DNA from: CAZTHC01 sp964613425
Lineage (GTDB): Bacteria > Bacillota > Clostridia > TANB77 > CAG-508
Length of the DNA: 24,217 nt
Assembly (NCBI GenBank): GCA_964613425.1
Contig: CAZTHC010000011.1
Coordinates: forward strand, 1-24,217
Direction: 5' to 3'
Shown: positions 6,674 to 14,852 of the stretch, piece by piece
Numbering within the stretch: the stretch's first letter is position 1
How the letters are laid out: each line of letters opens with the position of its first letter
Made by a program: the position numbers and the translations under genes
The notes under the pieces: generated by a model
Databases searched by the model: none
What the model was told of the DNA's origin: nothing
What the model saw: the letters and a program-made list of their open reading frames with translations, nothing else

Positions 6674-9245
6674 ATGGGAGTATTAAGTAAACTAACAGTA
6701 AACTATCTTAAGTTGAACAAAAAAAGAACAATAGTAACAATAATAGGAATAATACTTACAGGAGCAATGATAAGTGGTATAACTACATTAGCTGCAAGTT
6801 TTCAGGATTTCTTAATAAGAAGTGAAAGAGAAAGTGGTGGAAACTGGGATGCAAGTTTTAGTAGTATAGAATATGCAAATGTAAAGTATATAGAAAATAA
6901 TGATAAGTTTAAAGATGTATTTTTAAGCAGAAAACTGGGAAGTGCAAAAATTTCAAATGAAGAATCAAATTATCTTGATATAAGAGAATATGATGTAAAA
7001 GCAATGGAAAATTTTCATGTAAAAGTAATTGAGGGAGAATTACCAAAAAATTCTGATGAATTAGCAATAAGCGCAACTTTTTTTGATAATAATACATATA
7101 AAGTTGGAGACAGCATAACTCTAGCAATAGGAGATAGAAAGATAAATGAGAAAATACTTTTACCTAGTGATTCAATAGAAGATGATGAAAAGTTTGAAAT
7201 TAAAAATACTAAAACATATAAGATTTGTGCAAAAATAGACACACCAAAATTTCAAAGGAGTTCAGAATGTCCAGGAGTTATAAGCTTTTTAGATTTAAAT
7301 AATTTAAAAGAAGATAGCATTATAAATGCAGCAGTATTAGCTAAAAATGTAAATAATATTTATAAAGATACTGAAGAAGTTAGTAATTCTTTGAATTTAT
7401 ATAGTGGAGAAACAGAAAACAATATAGAATATAATAAATATGTTCTTATGTATTATGGAGTAAGTGGAGATAATGGATTTGTAACAGCTATTTATGCAAT
7501 ATGTGCAATATTAATACTAGTTGTTGGAATTGGTTCAATTCTAGTAATATATAATAGTTTTGCAATATCAGTATCAGAAAGAAAAAAACAGTTTGGTATG
7601 TTATCTTCAATTGGTGCTACTAAAAAACAAATTAGAAAGATGGTTTTTGAAGAAGGCGCAATTTTAGGAATAATAGGAATACCTTTAGGAATATTAACAG
7701 GAATAATAGGAATTGGAGTTACTTTAAACATTGTTAATGGATTAATGAAGCCTATGTTTGCAGATGGATTGGAGAACTTGAATTTAGAATTAGTTATATC
7801 ATACCCAGCATTGTTAATAGCAGTAGTTCTAATAGCAGTAACAATATATTTATCTGTAATAGTTCCAGCAAGAAGAGCTAGTAAAATAAGCCCAATAGAA
7901 GCAATTAGACAGGTAGATGATATTAAAGTAAAAGCTAAAAAATTAAGAACTCCTAAATTCTTAAAGAAAATATATGGAATTGAAGGGGATATTGCTTTAA
8001 AGAATTTAAAAAGAAGTAAAAAAAGATATAGAACAACAGTATTATCTTTAATAATAAGTATAGTTTTATTTATAACATTTAATGGTTTTGTAACATATAT
8101 GTTTATGGGATTTAATGCATTATACTTAACAGTAGATTTTGATGCACAAATAAATATTAGTTTTGAAGAAGACTGGAAAAAAGATGAAGCATTAAAAAAA
8201 TTAGAAGAAATTCCAAATATGGAAAAATATGCAATTGTTAAAGATTGGTATGGACATACTTATATGGATGAAGATAAATTGCATGATTCATTAAAAAAAG
8301 TTATAAGTGAAAATGAATCAGCTAGAAGTGAATACATGGCAGAGAACGGAAAAATAGATATACTAACAGAGGTAATATCATTAAATAATAAAGAATATGA
8401 AGATTATTTAAAAAAATGTCGGAGTAGCAAAATTAAATGATAATGAATGTATTTTAATAAATTATGTAGATGCATTACACACAATAAGAGCAGAATACAA
8501 TATATCTAAATATGATCAAGGAGACAATATAACAATTAATTCAAATGTAGAATCCGAAACCAAAACAGCAGATTTAAAAATAGCAAAAGTAACAGATAAG
8601 GTTCCATATAGTGTTATGAATATGACGGGAAACTTTATAATTGTTGTAAATGAGGATACTTTTAAAAATATAAGTGAAATTAAAACAGGAAGCACAGATA
8701 CATTAATGGCAATTAAAACTAAAAAAGCAGAAGAAGTTTGCGAAAGAGCAGAAGAAATTCTAAGCACATATTCAGACAATTCATATTATTATATTGCAAA
8801 TATACAAGAATCAATGCAAGTAATGGAAAACTTGAAATTAATAATAGAGATTTTCTTATATGGATTTATAGTTTTAATTTCAGCAATAGGAATATCTAAT
8901 ATATTTAATACAATTTCTACAAATATAAATCTTCGTAGAAGAGAATTTGCAAATTTAAAGTCTATGGGAATGACAGATAAATCATTTAACAAAATGCTAA
9001 ACTTAGAATGTATATTCTATGGAACAAAATCTTTATTATATGGAATTCCAATAGGAGTTGTACTTTGTTACTTACTAAATAAAGCATTTGGTGAAACAAT
9101 AACATATATGTTTAAAATACCATATAGTAGTATACTTATATCAATAGTAGCTGTTTACTTAATAGTATTCTTAACAATGGCATATGCAAGTGGAAAAGTT
9201 AAAAAAGAAAATATTATAGATGTATTAAGAGATGATAATATATAA
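6674..9245 (+). CDS. FtsX-type ABC permease, requires +1 frameshift at 8420
   Basis: This is the membrane partner of the preceding ATPase. The N-terminal helix (about 19-41) is followed by an extracytoplasmic domain, a first FtsX-like helix bundle (about 268-400), a second half starting near 450, and a C-terminal FtsX bundle (about 725-850). The zero frame reads TGT CGG AGT and stops six codons later at 8438-8440. Skipping C 8420 gives KKC-GVAKLNDNE and continues to 9245, for 856 residues in total. Without the shift the second extracytoplasmic domain and last FtsX bundle are lost. A possible start at 8616 makes only a fragment. Two FtsX halves fit the duplicated permeases found beside two-component systems in Firmicutes; the substrate is unknown, with antimicrobial peptides the best guess. 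Confidence 0.88.
8420..8423 (+). other. Candidate +1 recoding site in the ABC permease (CGGA)
   Basis: Zero-frame CGG (8420-8422) follows TGT (Cys), with A next. The +1 frame reads GGA (Gly). The zero frame terminates at TGA 8438-8440. Confidence 0.75.
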
Positions 9246-9303
9246 TCAAAAATGCATAAAAATAATAAAATAGTTCATAACATATATAAGAGGTGTATGT
9301 GTT

Positions 9304-9444
9304 ATGGATAAGAATAAAAAAGAATATGGGGAAGATGCAACAAAATATGGAGAATTTGTATGTTCAAATTATCATTGGTTGCCAATAGAAGAACAAAAGA
9401 AACAGGCAGAAAAAATGGAAGAAATGACTAAAAAAAAGAGGTGA
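9304..9444 (+). CDS. Small hypothetical protein, 46 aa
   Basis: ATG 9304 is preceded by AGAGGTG. The 46-residue product begins MDKNKKEYGEDATKYGEF, has a central CSNYHWLPIEEQ segment and ends in a lysine-rich tail. It is charged and without membrane segments; the family is not recognised. It starts 58 bases after the permease stop with no obvious terminator between, so it may be the last gene of the ABC unit. Its final codons and stop form the left arm of a terminator hairpin. Codon use matches the neighbours. A real gene seems likely from the ribosome binding site and terminator. Confidence 0.55.
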   Translation: MDKNKKEYGEDATKYGEFVCSNYHWLPIEEQKKQAEKMEEMTKKKR

Positions 9445-9458
9445 ATGTTCACCTCTTT
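9435..9458. terminator. Bidirectional terminator overlapping two gene ends
   Basis: An 11-bp stem (9435-9445 with 9448-9458) contains the stop of the + strand 46-aa gene in its left arm and the stop of the minus-strand membrane protein gene in its right arm. A-rich and T-rich flanks on both sides allow termination in both directions. Confidence 0.75.
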
Positions 9459-9796
9459 ATTTCTCTTCCAAACGAAACCATTGAAATGGTTTCATTTATT
9501 CTTTCTGTTTCTACTTCAATTTGCAATTCTAAAAATCTTTTTTTCTCATTATTGTAGCAAATAAGAGCTATTACAAATGAGACAGAAAAAAATAGAACTG
9601 CGAGAAAGTTAAAATCCCAACATAGCATATAACATAGAATTGGAGTACTTAAATCTAATCCAGCTAAAACGTAGAAGAATGAAACAAAATCTTTGCTTGG
9701 TACATTTCTTCTGAAATAAATAACCTCAAAAATTATGGAATATGCAATTGTTAGTATCAGCAGGAAACAGGAAATAAGAAACACATTTGTAAACAT
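9449..9796 (-). CDS. Small integral membrane protein of unknown function
   Basis: The 115-residue product has about three hydrophobic helices (near 4-24, 38-60 and 64-84) followed by a charged C-terminal tail that looks helical (KKRFLELQIEVETERINETI). The ATG follows AAGGAGG by 8 bases, and a good minus-strand promoter lies at 9861-9889. It contains no CGG codon and its AT-rich codon use matches the native genes. No family recognised; the tail could be a short cytoplasmic coiled coil. Confidence 0.75.
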   Translation of the reverse strand: MFTNVFLISCFLLILTIAYSIIFEVIYFRRNVPSKDFVSFFYVLAGLDLSTPILCYMLCWDFNFLAVLFFSVSFVIALICYNNEKKRFLELQIEVETERINETISMVSFGREIKR

Positions 9797-9860
9797 TAAA
9801 AAGCCTCCTTATTAAAGTGTTGAAAAGAATATGTTATGTGTATTCTACTGAATAGATAAG

Positions 9861-9889
9861 AGTATATCATAAATTTACATAAAGTTCAA
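9861..9889 (-). promoter_or_regulatory. Promoter of the 115-aa membrane protein gene
   Basis: On the minus strand TTGAAC (9889-9884) and TATACT (9866-9861) are 17 bases apart. Confidence 0.6.
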
Positions 9890-10023
9890 CAGGATATAAT
9901 TATATTTTCATAAAAACGAAAGAAAAACTGAAAAATAAAAAGAAAAAATGTGTATTAAAAAGAAAAAAAGCACATATTATCAAAAGATGTTTAGAATTGA
10001 AGTATAAAAAAGTGAATTAACTA

Positions 10024-10051
10024 TTGAATTAGTTTTTTATGAGTGTATAAT
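10024..10051 (+). promoter_or_regulatory. Promoter of the ctsR operon
   Basis: TTGAAT (10024-10029), a 16-base spacer and TATAAT (10046-10051) are followed directly by the CtsR operator, the arrangement expected for an autoregulated heat-shock operon. Confidence 0.75.
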
Positions 10052-10062
10052 ATATTAATGAA

Positions 10063-10079
10063 AGTCAAAGAAAGTCAAA
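10063..10079 (+). promoter_or_regulatory. CtsR operator (tandem heptads)
   Basis: AGTCAAA at 10063-10069 and AGTCAAA at 10073-10079, separated by GAA, match the known CtsR box of two GGTCAAA-like heptads with a 3-base spacer. A partial third copy, GTCAA, follows. The position just after the -10 box would block transcription start. Confidence 0.9.
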
Positions 10080-10114
10080 GTCAACAATAAAGATAGCATA
10101 AAACATATTTTAAC

Positions 10115-10147
10115 GTAGGGGTCGGCGTCCCCGACGATCCGCAATAA
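10115..10147 (+). repeat. GTAGGGG intergenic repeat, copy 1
   Basis: It starts GTAGGGG, has a GTCGG/CCGAC hairpin and ends ATCCGCAATAAA. It lies in the ctsR leader, about 35 bases before the start codon. Confidence 0.8.
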
Positions 10148-10182
10148 AATGAAAATTTATAGGTGATAAAAGGAGAAAGAAA

Positions 10183-10633
10183 ATGAGAATATCAGATGTA
10201 ATAGAAGAATTTATAAAAGAAATGTTTAGAGATGAAGAATATATTGAATTTCAAAGAAATGAACTTGCAGAACAATTTAATTGCGTTCCATCTCAAATAA
10301 ATTATGTAATAGCAACAAGATTTAGACCATCACAAGGCTACTATGTAGAAAGCAAAAGACGGAGGCGGAGGCAATATTAGAATTAAAAAAATAGATGTAG
10401 AAAAAAATAATTATATAATGCATATCATTAAAAATATGGGCGAAAGCATAACGTCTAATGATGTTGACATCTTTTTAGGAAACTTTTTATCGTATGAAAT
10501 AATTACACCTAAAGAAGCAAAATTGCTAAAGGTTGCTACAAGTGATAATGTTTTGAAAATAGAGCAAAATACAAAAGACTTTTTAAGGGCAAGAATTTTT
10601 AAAAATATGCTTCTAAATTTAATAGAAGATTAA
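10183..10633 (+). CDS. ctsR: Heat-shock repressor CtsR, requires +1 frameshift at 10360
   Basis: CtsR represses clp genes and its own operon at normal temperature. The first frame encodes the winged helix-turn-helix (NELAEQFNCVPSQINYVIATRF) up to VESKR, then reads CGG AGG CGG AGG CAA TAT TAG. Skipping C 10360 gives GGGGNIRIKKIDV, the conserved tetraglycine wing of CtsR, and continues through the C-terminal dimerization domain to RARIFKNMLLNLIED. The total is 149 residues, the usual length. The glycine loop is the known thermosensing part of CtsR, and the arginine before it belongs to the wing region targeted by McsB, so the recoding site lies exactly at the regulatory element. The unshifted 65-residue product would be an HTH without dimerization domain. 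ATG 10183 follows AGGAG. Confidence 0.93.
10360..10363 (+). other. Candidate +1 recoding site in ctsR (CGGA)
   Basis: Zero-frame CGG (10360-10362) follows AGA (Arg) and is followed by A. The +1 frame reads four glycines (GGA GGC GGA GGC), invariant in this family. The zero frame stops at TAG 10378-10380. Confidence 0.82.
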
Positions 10634-10647
10634 AGGAGTGATTTAAT

Positions 10648-11169
10648 ATGTTATGTCAAAATTGTGGAGAAAATGAAGCAAATATTAATTATAAACAAGT
10701 AATAAACGGAGTAAAAAAAGAATTACATTTATGCGAAAATTGTTATAAGGAATTAGGCTTACAGAGTTTAGACTTTAATTTGCCTATGAATTTTTCTAGT
10801 ATATTTGGAGATTTCTTAAACGAATATGAAGAAGAACAATTTCCATTAATGCAGATAAATGAAAATTTAAAATGTGATGTTTGTAATATGACATATAATG
10901 AGTTCTTAGATACAGGAAAATTCGGATGTGAAAATTGTTATAAAACATTTAGTAATAAAATAAATCCATTATTAGAAAAATTGCAAGGAACAAATAGTTA
11001 TAAAGGAAGAAAAGCACTAGAAAATTCAAATGCAGAAGTAAAACAAGATACAGCAAAAGAAAATTCAAAAATAGAAGAATTGAAAGAAAAACTTAAACAA
11101 TTAATTAAAGAAGAAAAATATGAAGAGGCAGCAAAGGTGAGAGATGAAATTAAAAAAATAGATAAATAG
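10648..11169 (+). CDS. mcsA: McsA, zinc-binding activator of the McsB arginine kinase
   Basis: McsA binds and activates McsB. The 173-residue protein has two four-cysteine zinc modules, C3/C6/C29/C32 and C76/C79/C94/C97, then a basic linker and a C-terminal UVR motif (about 137-172, ending YEEAAKVRDEIKKIDK). The domain order and length match the family. The start follows AAAGGAGTG, 14 bases after ctsR, and the gene ends 11 bases before mcsB, so the operon is tightly packed. Full-length CtsR depends on recoding, but McsA has its own ribosome binding site. Confidence 0.94.
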   Translation: MLCQNCGENEANINYKQVINGVKKELHLCENCYKELGLQSLDFNLPMNFSSIFGDFLNEYEEEQFPLMQINENLKCDVCNMTYNEFLDTGKFGCENCYKTFSNKINPLLEKLQGTNSYKGRKALENSNAEVKQDTAKENSKIEELKEKLKQLIKEEKYEEAAKVRDEIKKIDK

Positions 11170-11180
11170 AGGTGAAGAAT

Positions 11181-12197
11181 ATGTTGAATTGGTATTTACA
11201 AAGTGGTAAAGAATCTGATGTTGTGGTTAGTACAAGAATTAGATTTGCAAGAAATATTAAAGAATTCCCATTTACAACTAAATATAAAAAAGAAGATGCT
11301 GAACAAATTATAAATCAAATTATAAATATAATACCGGAATTAGGGTATGGACTTAAATTATTAAAGTTAAAAGATATGGATGATATAACTATGTTAAGTT
11401 TAATTGAAAAGCATATTGTAAGCCCGGATTTTGCATTAAATAAAAAGGAAATAGGTGCTATAGTAGTAAATGAAGAAGAAAATATTTGCATAATGGTAAA
11501 TGAAGAGGATCACTTGAGAATTCAAGTATTTTCAGCAGGACTTGAATTGGAAAATTTATTAAATTTAGGATTAGAAATAGAAGATAAAATAGGAAAGAAA
11601 ATTAATTATGCTTTTAATGAAAATTATGGATTCTTAACAGCGTGTCCAACTAACGTAGGAACAGGTATAAGGGTATCTGTAATGGTTCATTTGCCAGCAT
11701 TAACAAAGACTGGAAACATAAATAAAATTTTAGATGTTGTAAATAGTTTTAATATGAATATTAGGGGAATTTACGGCGAAGGAAGCAATTCTCAAGGAAA
11801 TATGTATCAAATATCTAATAAACAAACACTAGGAATATCAGAACAAGAGATAATTAAGAATTTAAAAGTAATTATTGACAAAATAATAGAACAAGAAAGA
11901 TTAGCAAGAAATTATTTGATGAAAAATAATATAGAAATAGAAGATAAAATTTATAGAAGTTTTGGAATATTAGATAATTGTAAAAAAATATCTTCTAAAG
12001 AATGTAAAGAACTATTATCAGATGTAAAACTAGGCACAGATTTAGGAATATTAGACAAATTAACAGATTTAAAAGTAAATAAAATAGATATTTATACAAA
12101 ACCTGCAAACCTACAAAAATATTTAGGAAAACAATTGGATTCGTATGAAAGAGATATAAAAAGAGCAGAAGTAATAAAGTCAATAATAAATGAATAG
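11181..12197 (+). CDS. mcsB: McsB, protein arginine kinase
   Basis: McsB phosphorylates arginines on proteins, marking them for ClpC-ClpP and inactivating CtsR. The 338-residue product has the phosphagen-kinase signatures STRIRFAR (17-24), NEEDHLRI (107-114) and the active-site cysteine C155 in TACPTNVGTG. I chose ATG 11181, placed 7 bases after GAGGTG; an upstream GTG at 11172 is part of that ribosome binding site. It is somewhat shorter than the roughly 360-residue Bacillus protein but retains the kinase core and a C-terminal domain. It sits between mcsA and clpC in the standard order. Confidence 0.95.
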   Translation: MLNWYLQSGKESDVVVSTRIRFARNIKEFPFTTKYKKEDAEQIINQIINIIPELGYGLKLLKLKDMDDITMLSLIEKHIVSPDFALNKKEIGAIVVNEEENICIMVNEEDHLRIQVFSAGLELENLLNLGLEIEDKIGKKINYAFNENYGFLTACPTNVGTGIRVSVMVHLPALTKTGNINKILDVVNSFNMNIRGIYGEGSNSQGNMYQISNKQTLGISEQEIIKNLKVIIDKIIEQERLARNYLMKNNIEIEDKIYRSFGILDNCKKISSKECKELLSDVKLGTDLGILDKLTDLKVNKIDIYTKPANLQKYLGKQLDSYERDIKRAEVIKSIINE

Positions 12198-12226
12198 AAA
12201 AATAAAAGTACAAGGAGGTAATTATT

Positions 12227-14686
12227 ATGACATATAAATTTACAAATAGGGCTGAAAAAGCTATAGAACTTGCAAACGATATTGCAATAGAATTAGGACA
12301 TAACTATGTTGGCACAGAACATTTATTGTATGGACTAATAAAAGAAGGAACAGGAGTTGCAAGTAAGGTTTTAGAAAATCAAAGTATAACAGCAGAAAAG
12401 GTTTTAGAAAAAATAGAAGAGTTAGTAGGTAGACAAGAAGAGCAAATTGTATCAGCAATAGGATTTACACCTAGAACAAAAAGAGTTATAGAAAATGCTT
12501 TTAGAGAAGCAAAAAAAATTGGAACAGATTATATAGGAACAGAGCATTTATTAATAGGAATAATGAGAGAAGGAGATAGTATTGCAGTTAGAATAATGCT
12601 AGAGTTAAATGTAAATCCGCAAAAGTTATATAATGAAATTATTAAAGTTTTAAATGAATATGATGGGGGAACGCCAACTGAGAAAAAAGAAAATACAAGA
12701 GGAAATGGAAGCTTTAATTCAACACCAACATTAAATCAATTTGGTAGTGACTTAACAAAAACAGCAGCAGAAGGAAAATTGGACCCAGTAATAGGAAGAA
12801 AAGATGAAATAGAAAGAGTAATACAAATTTTGTCTAGAAGAACAAAAAATAATCCTTGTTTAATAGGTGAACCTGGAGTAGGAAAAACAGCAGTTATAGA
12901 AGGCTTAGCAGAAAAAATTATTGCAGGAGATGTACCAGAGATTTTAAAAAACAAGCGTATTGTAAGTGTCGATATGTCTTCTATGGTTGCAGGTGCAAAA
13001 TATAGAGGAGATTTTGAGGAAAGAATAAAGAAATCTTTAAATGAAGTAAAAAAAGCAGGAGATGTTATTTTATTTATAGATGAAATTCATACAATAGTTG
13101 GAGCAGGTTCTGCAGAAGGCGCAATAGATGCAGCAAACATTTTAAAACCGTTATTGGCAAGAGGAGAAGTACAAGTAGTAGGTGCAACAACACTAAATGA
13201 ATATAGAAAATATATAGAAAAAGATGCAGCATTAGAAAGAAGATTTCAACCAGTAACTGTTGATGAGCCAACAGCAGAAGAAAGCATTCAAATATTGAAT
13301 GGCATTAGAGATAAATATGAAGCACATCATAATGTAAAAATATTGGACGAGGCAATTGAAGCTGCTGTTAATTTATCCGTAAGATATATTAATGATAGAT
13401 TTTTACCAGATAAAGCTATAGATTTAATAGATGAAGCATCTTCAAAGGTACGTTTAAAAACATATACACAACCAGATAATTTGAAAAAAATGCAAGATGA
13501 ATTAGAAAACATAATAAAAGAAAAAGAAGAAACTATTAAGGTACAAGACTTTGAAAAAGCTGCAGAATTAAGAGATAGAGAACATGAACTGAAAAATAAA
13601 ATTGAAAAAGAGAATAGTAAATGGAATGATAAAAACACAAAAAATATTGTAAATGTGTCAGCAGAAGATATAGCAGAAGTATTAGCCAAATGGACAGGAA
13701 TACCTGCAACTAAAATCAGTAAGACTGAAAATGAAAGATTACAAAACTTGGAAGAAGCATTACATCAAAGAGTAGTAGGACAAAATGAAGCCGTAACAGC
13801 CATTGCAAAGGCAATAAGAAGGAGTAGAGTTGGTCTAAAAGATCCAAAACGTCCAATAGGTTCATTTATGTTCTTAGGTCCAACAGGTGTTGGAAAAACT
13901 GAATTGTCAAAAGCATTAGCAGACAGTTTATTTGGAGATGAAAATGCAATTATAAGAGTAGATATGTCTGAATATATGGAATCACATTCAACTTCTAAAA
14001 TGATAGGCTCACCTCCAGGATATGTTGGATTTGATGAAGGCGGAGGACTAACTGAAAAAGTAAGAAGAAAACCATATTCAATAATACTTTTTGATGAAAT
14101 CGAGAAGGCACATCCAGATGTAATGAATATGTTGTTACAAATATTAGAAGATGGAAGATTAACAGATTCACATGGAAGAACAGTTAACTTTAAAAATTCT
14201 GTAATAATAATGACATCAAATGCTGGTGCGAGACTAATAACAGATAATAAAGCATTTGGATTTACAGATAGTACTAATAACAAAACAGAAAAGGAGTATG
14301 AAGAAAATAAAAAAGCTGTTCTTGCAGAATTAAAGAAACAGTTTAGACCAGAATTTATTAACCGTATAGATGAAATAATTGTATTCCATAAATTGAATAA
14401 GGAGGAATTACAACAAATAGTTGATTTAATGTTGAGGGATGTTACAAAAAGGCTTGAAGAAAAAGGCATTAAAGTGGTAGTGGATGAATCTACTAAAAAA
14501 TATATTATAGAAAAAGGAACAGACGATAAATATGGCGCAAGACCACTAAGAAGGGCAATACAAAGCATATTAGAAGATAAATTAGCAGAAGAAATTTTAA
14601 ATGGAACAATACAGCAAAACAAAAAATATAAAGTTATAGTAGATGAAGAGAAAAACATATCAATACAAGAATTAAATAATAACTAA
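12227..14686 (+). CDS. clpC: ClpC AAA+ unfoldase
   Basis: ClpC unfolds substrates, including phosphoarginine-marked ones, and feeds them into ClpP. The 819-residue protein has two Clp N-terminal repeats (1-145), a first AAA+ module with Walker A GEPGVGKT (214-221) and Walker B ILFIDE (281-286), a middle domain with a UVR motif (about 424-459), and a second AAA+ module with Walker A GPTGVGKT (551-558) ending in a D2 small domain. The middle domain with UVR distinguishes ClpC from ClpA and ClpB. The start follows AAGGAGG, 29 bases after mcsB. It is the last gene of the CtsR-controlled operon; I see no strong terminator after it. Confidence 0.97.
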   Translation: MTYKFTNRAEKAIELANDIAIELGHNYVGTEHLLYGLIKEGTGVASKVLENQSITAEKVLEKIEELVGRQEEQIVSAIGFTPRTKRVIENAFREAKKIGTDYIGTEHLLIGIMREGDSIAVRIMLELNVNPQKLYNEIIKVLNEYDGGTPTEKKENTRGNGSFNSTPTLNQFGSDLTKTAAEGKLDPVIGRKDEIERVIQILSRRTKNNPCLIGEPGVGKTAVIEGLAEKIIAGDVPEILKNKRIVSVDMSSMVAGAKYRGDFEERIKKSLNEVKKAGDVILFIDEIHTIVGAGSAEGAIDAANILKPLLARGEVQVVGATTLNEYRKYIEKDAALERRFQPVTVDEPTAEESIQILNGIRDKYEAHHNVKILDEAIEAAVNLSVRYINDRFLPDKAIDLIDEASSKVRLKTYTQPDNLKKMQDELENIIKEKEETIKVQDFEKAAELRDREHELKNKIEKENSKWNDKNTKNIVNVSAEDIAEVLAKWTGIPATKISKTENERLQNLEEALHQRVVGQNEAVTAIAKAIRRSRVGLKDPKRPIGSFMFLGPTGVGKTELSKALADSLFGDENAIIRVDMSEYMESHSTSKMIGSPPGYVGFDEGGGLTEKVRRKPYSIILFDEIEKAHPDVMNMLLQILEDGRLTDSHGRTVNFKNSVIIMTSNAGARLITDNKAFGFTDSTNNKTEKEYEENKKAVLAELKKQFRPEFINRIDEIIVFHKLNKEELQQIVDLMLRDVTKRLEEKGIKVVVDESTKKYIIEKGTDDKYGARPLRRAIQSILEDKLAEEILNGTIQQNKKYKVIVDEEKNISIQELNNN

Positions 14687-14748
14687 TAAAAGTATATTTT
14701 TAATAAGATTTAGTAATTTATAAACTATAGTCTACATTTGCTCTTCTA

Positions 14749-14777
14749 TTGACAAATGAAGGAAAAACATATATATT
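14749..14777 (+). promoter_or_regulatory. Promoter of lysS
   Basis: TTGACA (14749-14754), a 17-base spacer and TATATT (14772-14777) precede lysS by about 75 bases. This separates lysS from the CtsR operon. No CtsR box is present. Confidence 0.7.
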
Positions 14778-14852
14778 ATTAGATGTTAAATATTGCGATA
14801 CAGACAAAAAATATTTGCAGAAATTGTCAATATATAAAAAGGAGAGATAAAA

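Larger units (their letters stand above)
9797..10182. promoter_or_regulatory. Divergent intergenic region with two promoters, CtsR box and a repeat
   Basis: This 386-base gap holds the minus-strand promoter of the membrane protein gene, the ctsR promoter, the CtsR operator and one GTAGGGG repeat, all listed separately. The AT-rich stretch at about 9900-10020 shows no gene I can support. Confidence 0.7.

Noticed and set aside
10063..10084. Tandem GTCAAAG copies as the start of a CRISPR or satellite array
   Set aside because: There are only two to three copies and they match the CtsR operator exactly in position and spacing.
11172..11180. Upstream GTG start for mcsB
   Set aside because: The GTG lies inside the GAGGTG ribosome binding site for the ATG at 11181.
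13765..14658. Long minus-strand open frame inside clpC (297 aa)
   Set aside because: It is a shadow of the AT-rich clpC coding strand, rich in Ser, Leu, Ile and Phe, with no ribosome binding site and no family signature. Similar shadows lie opposite tig, clpX and obgE.
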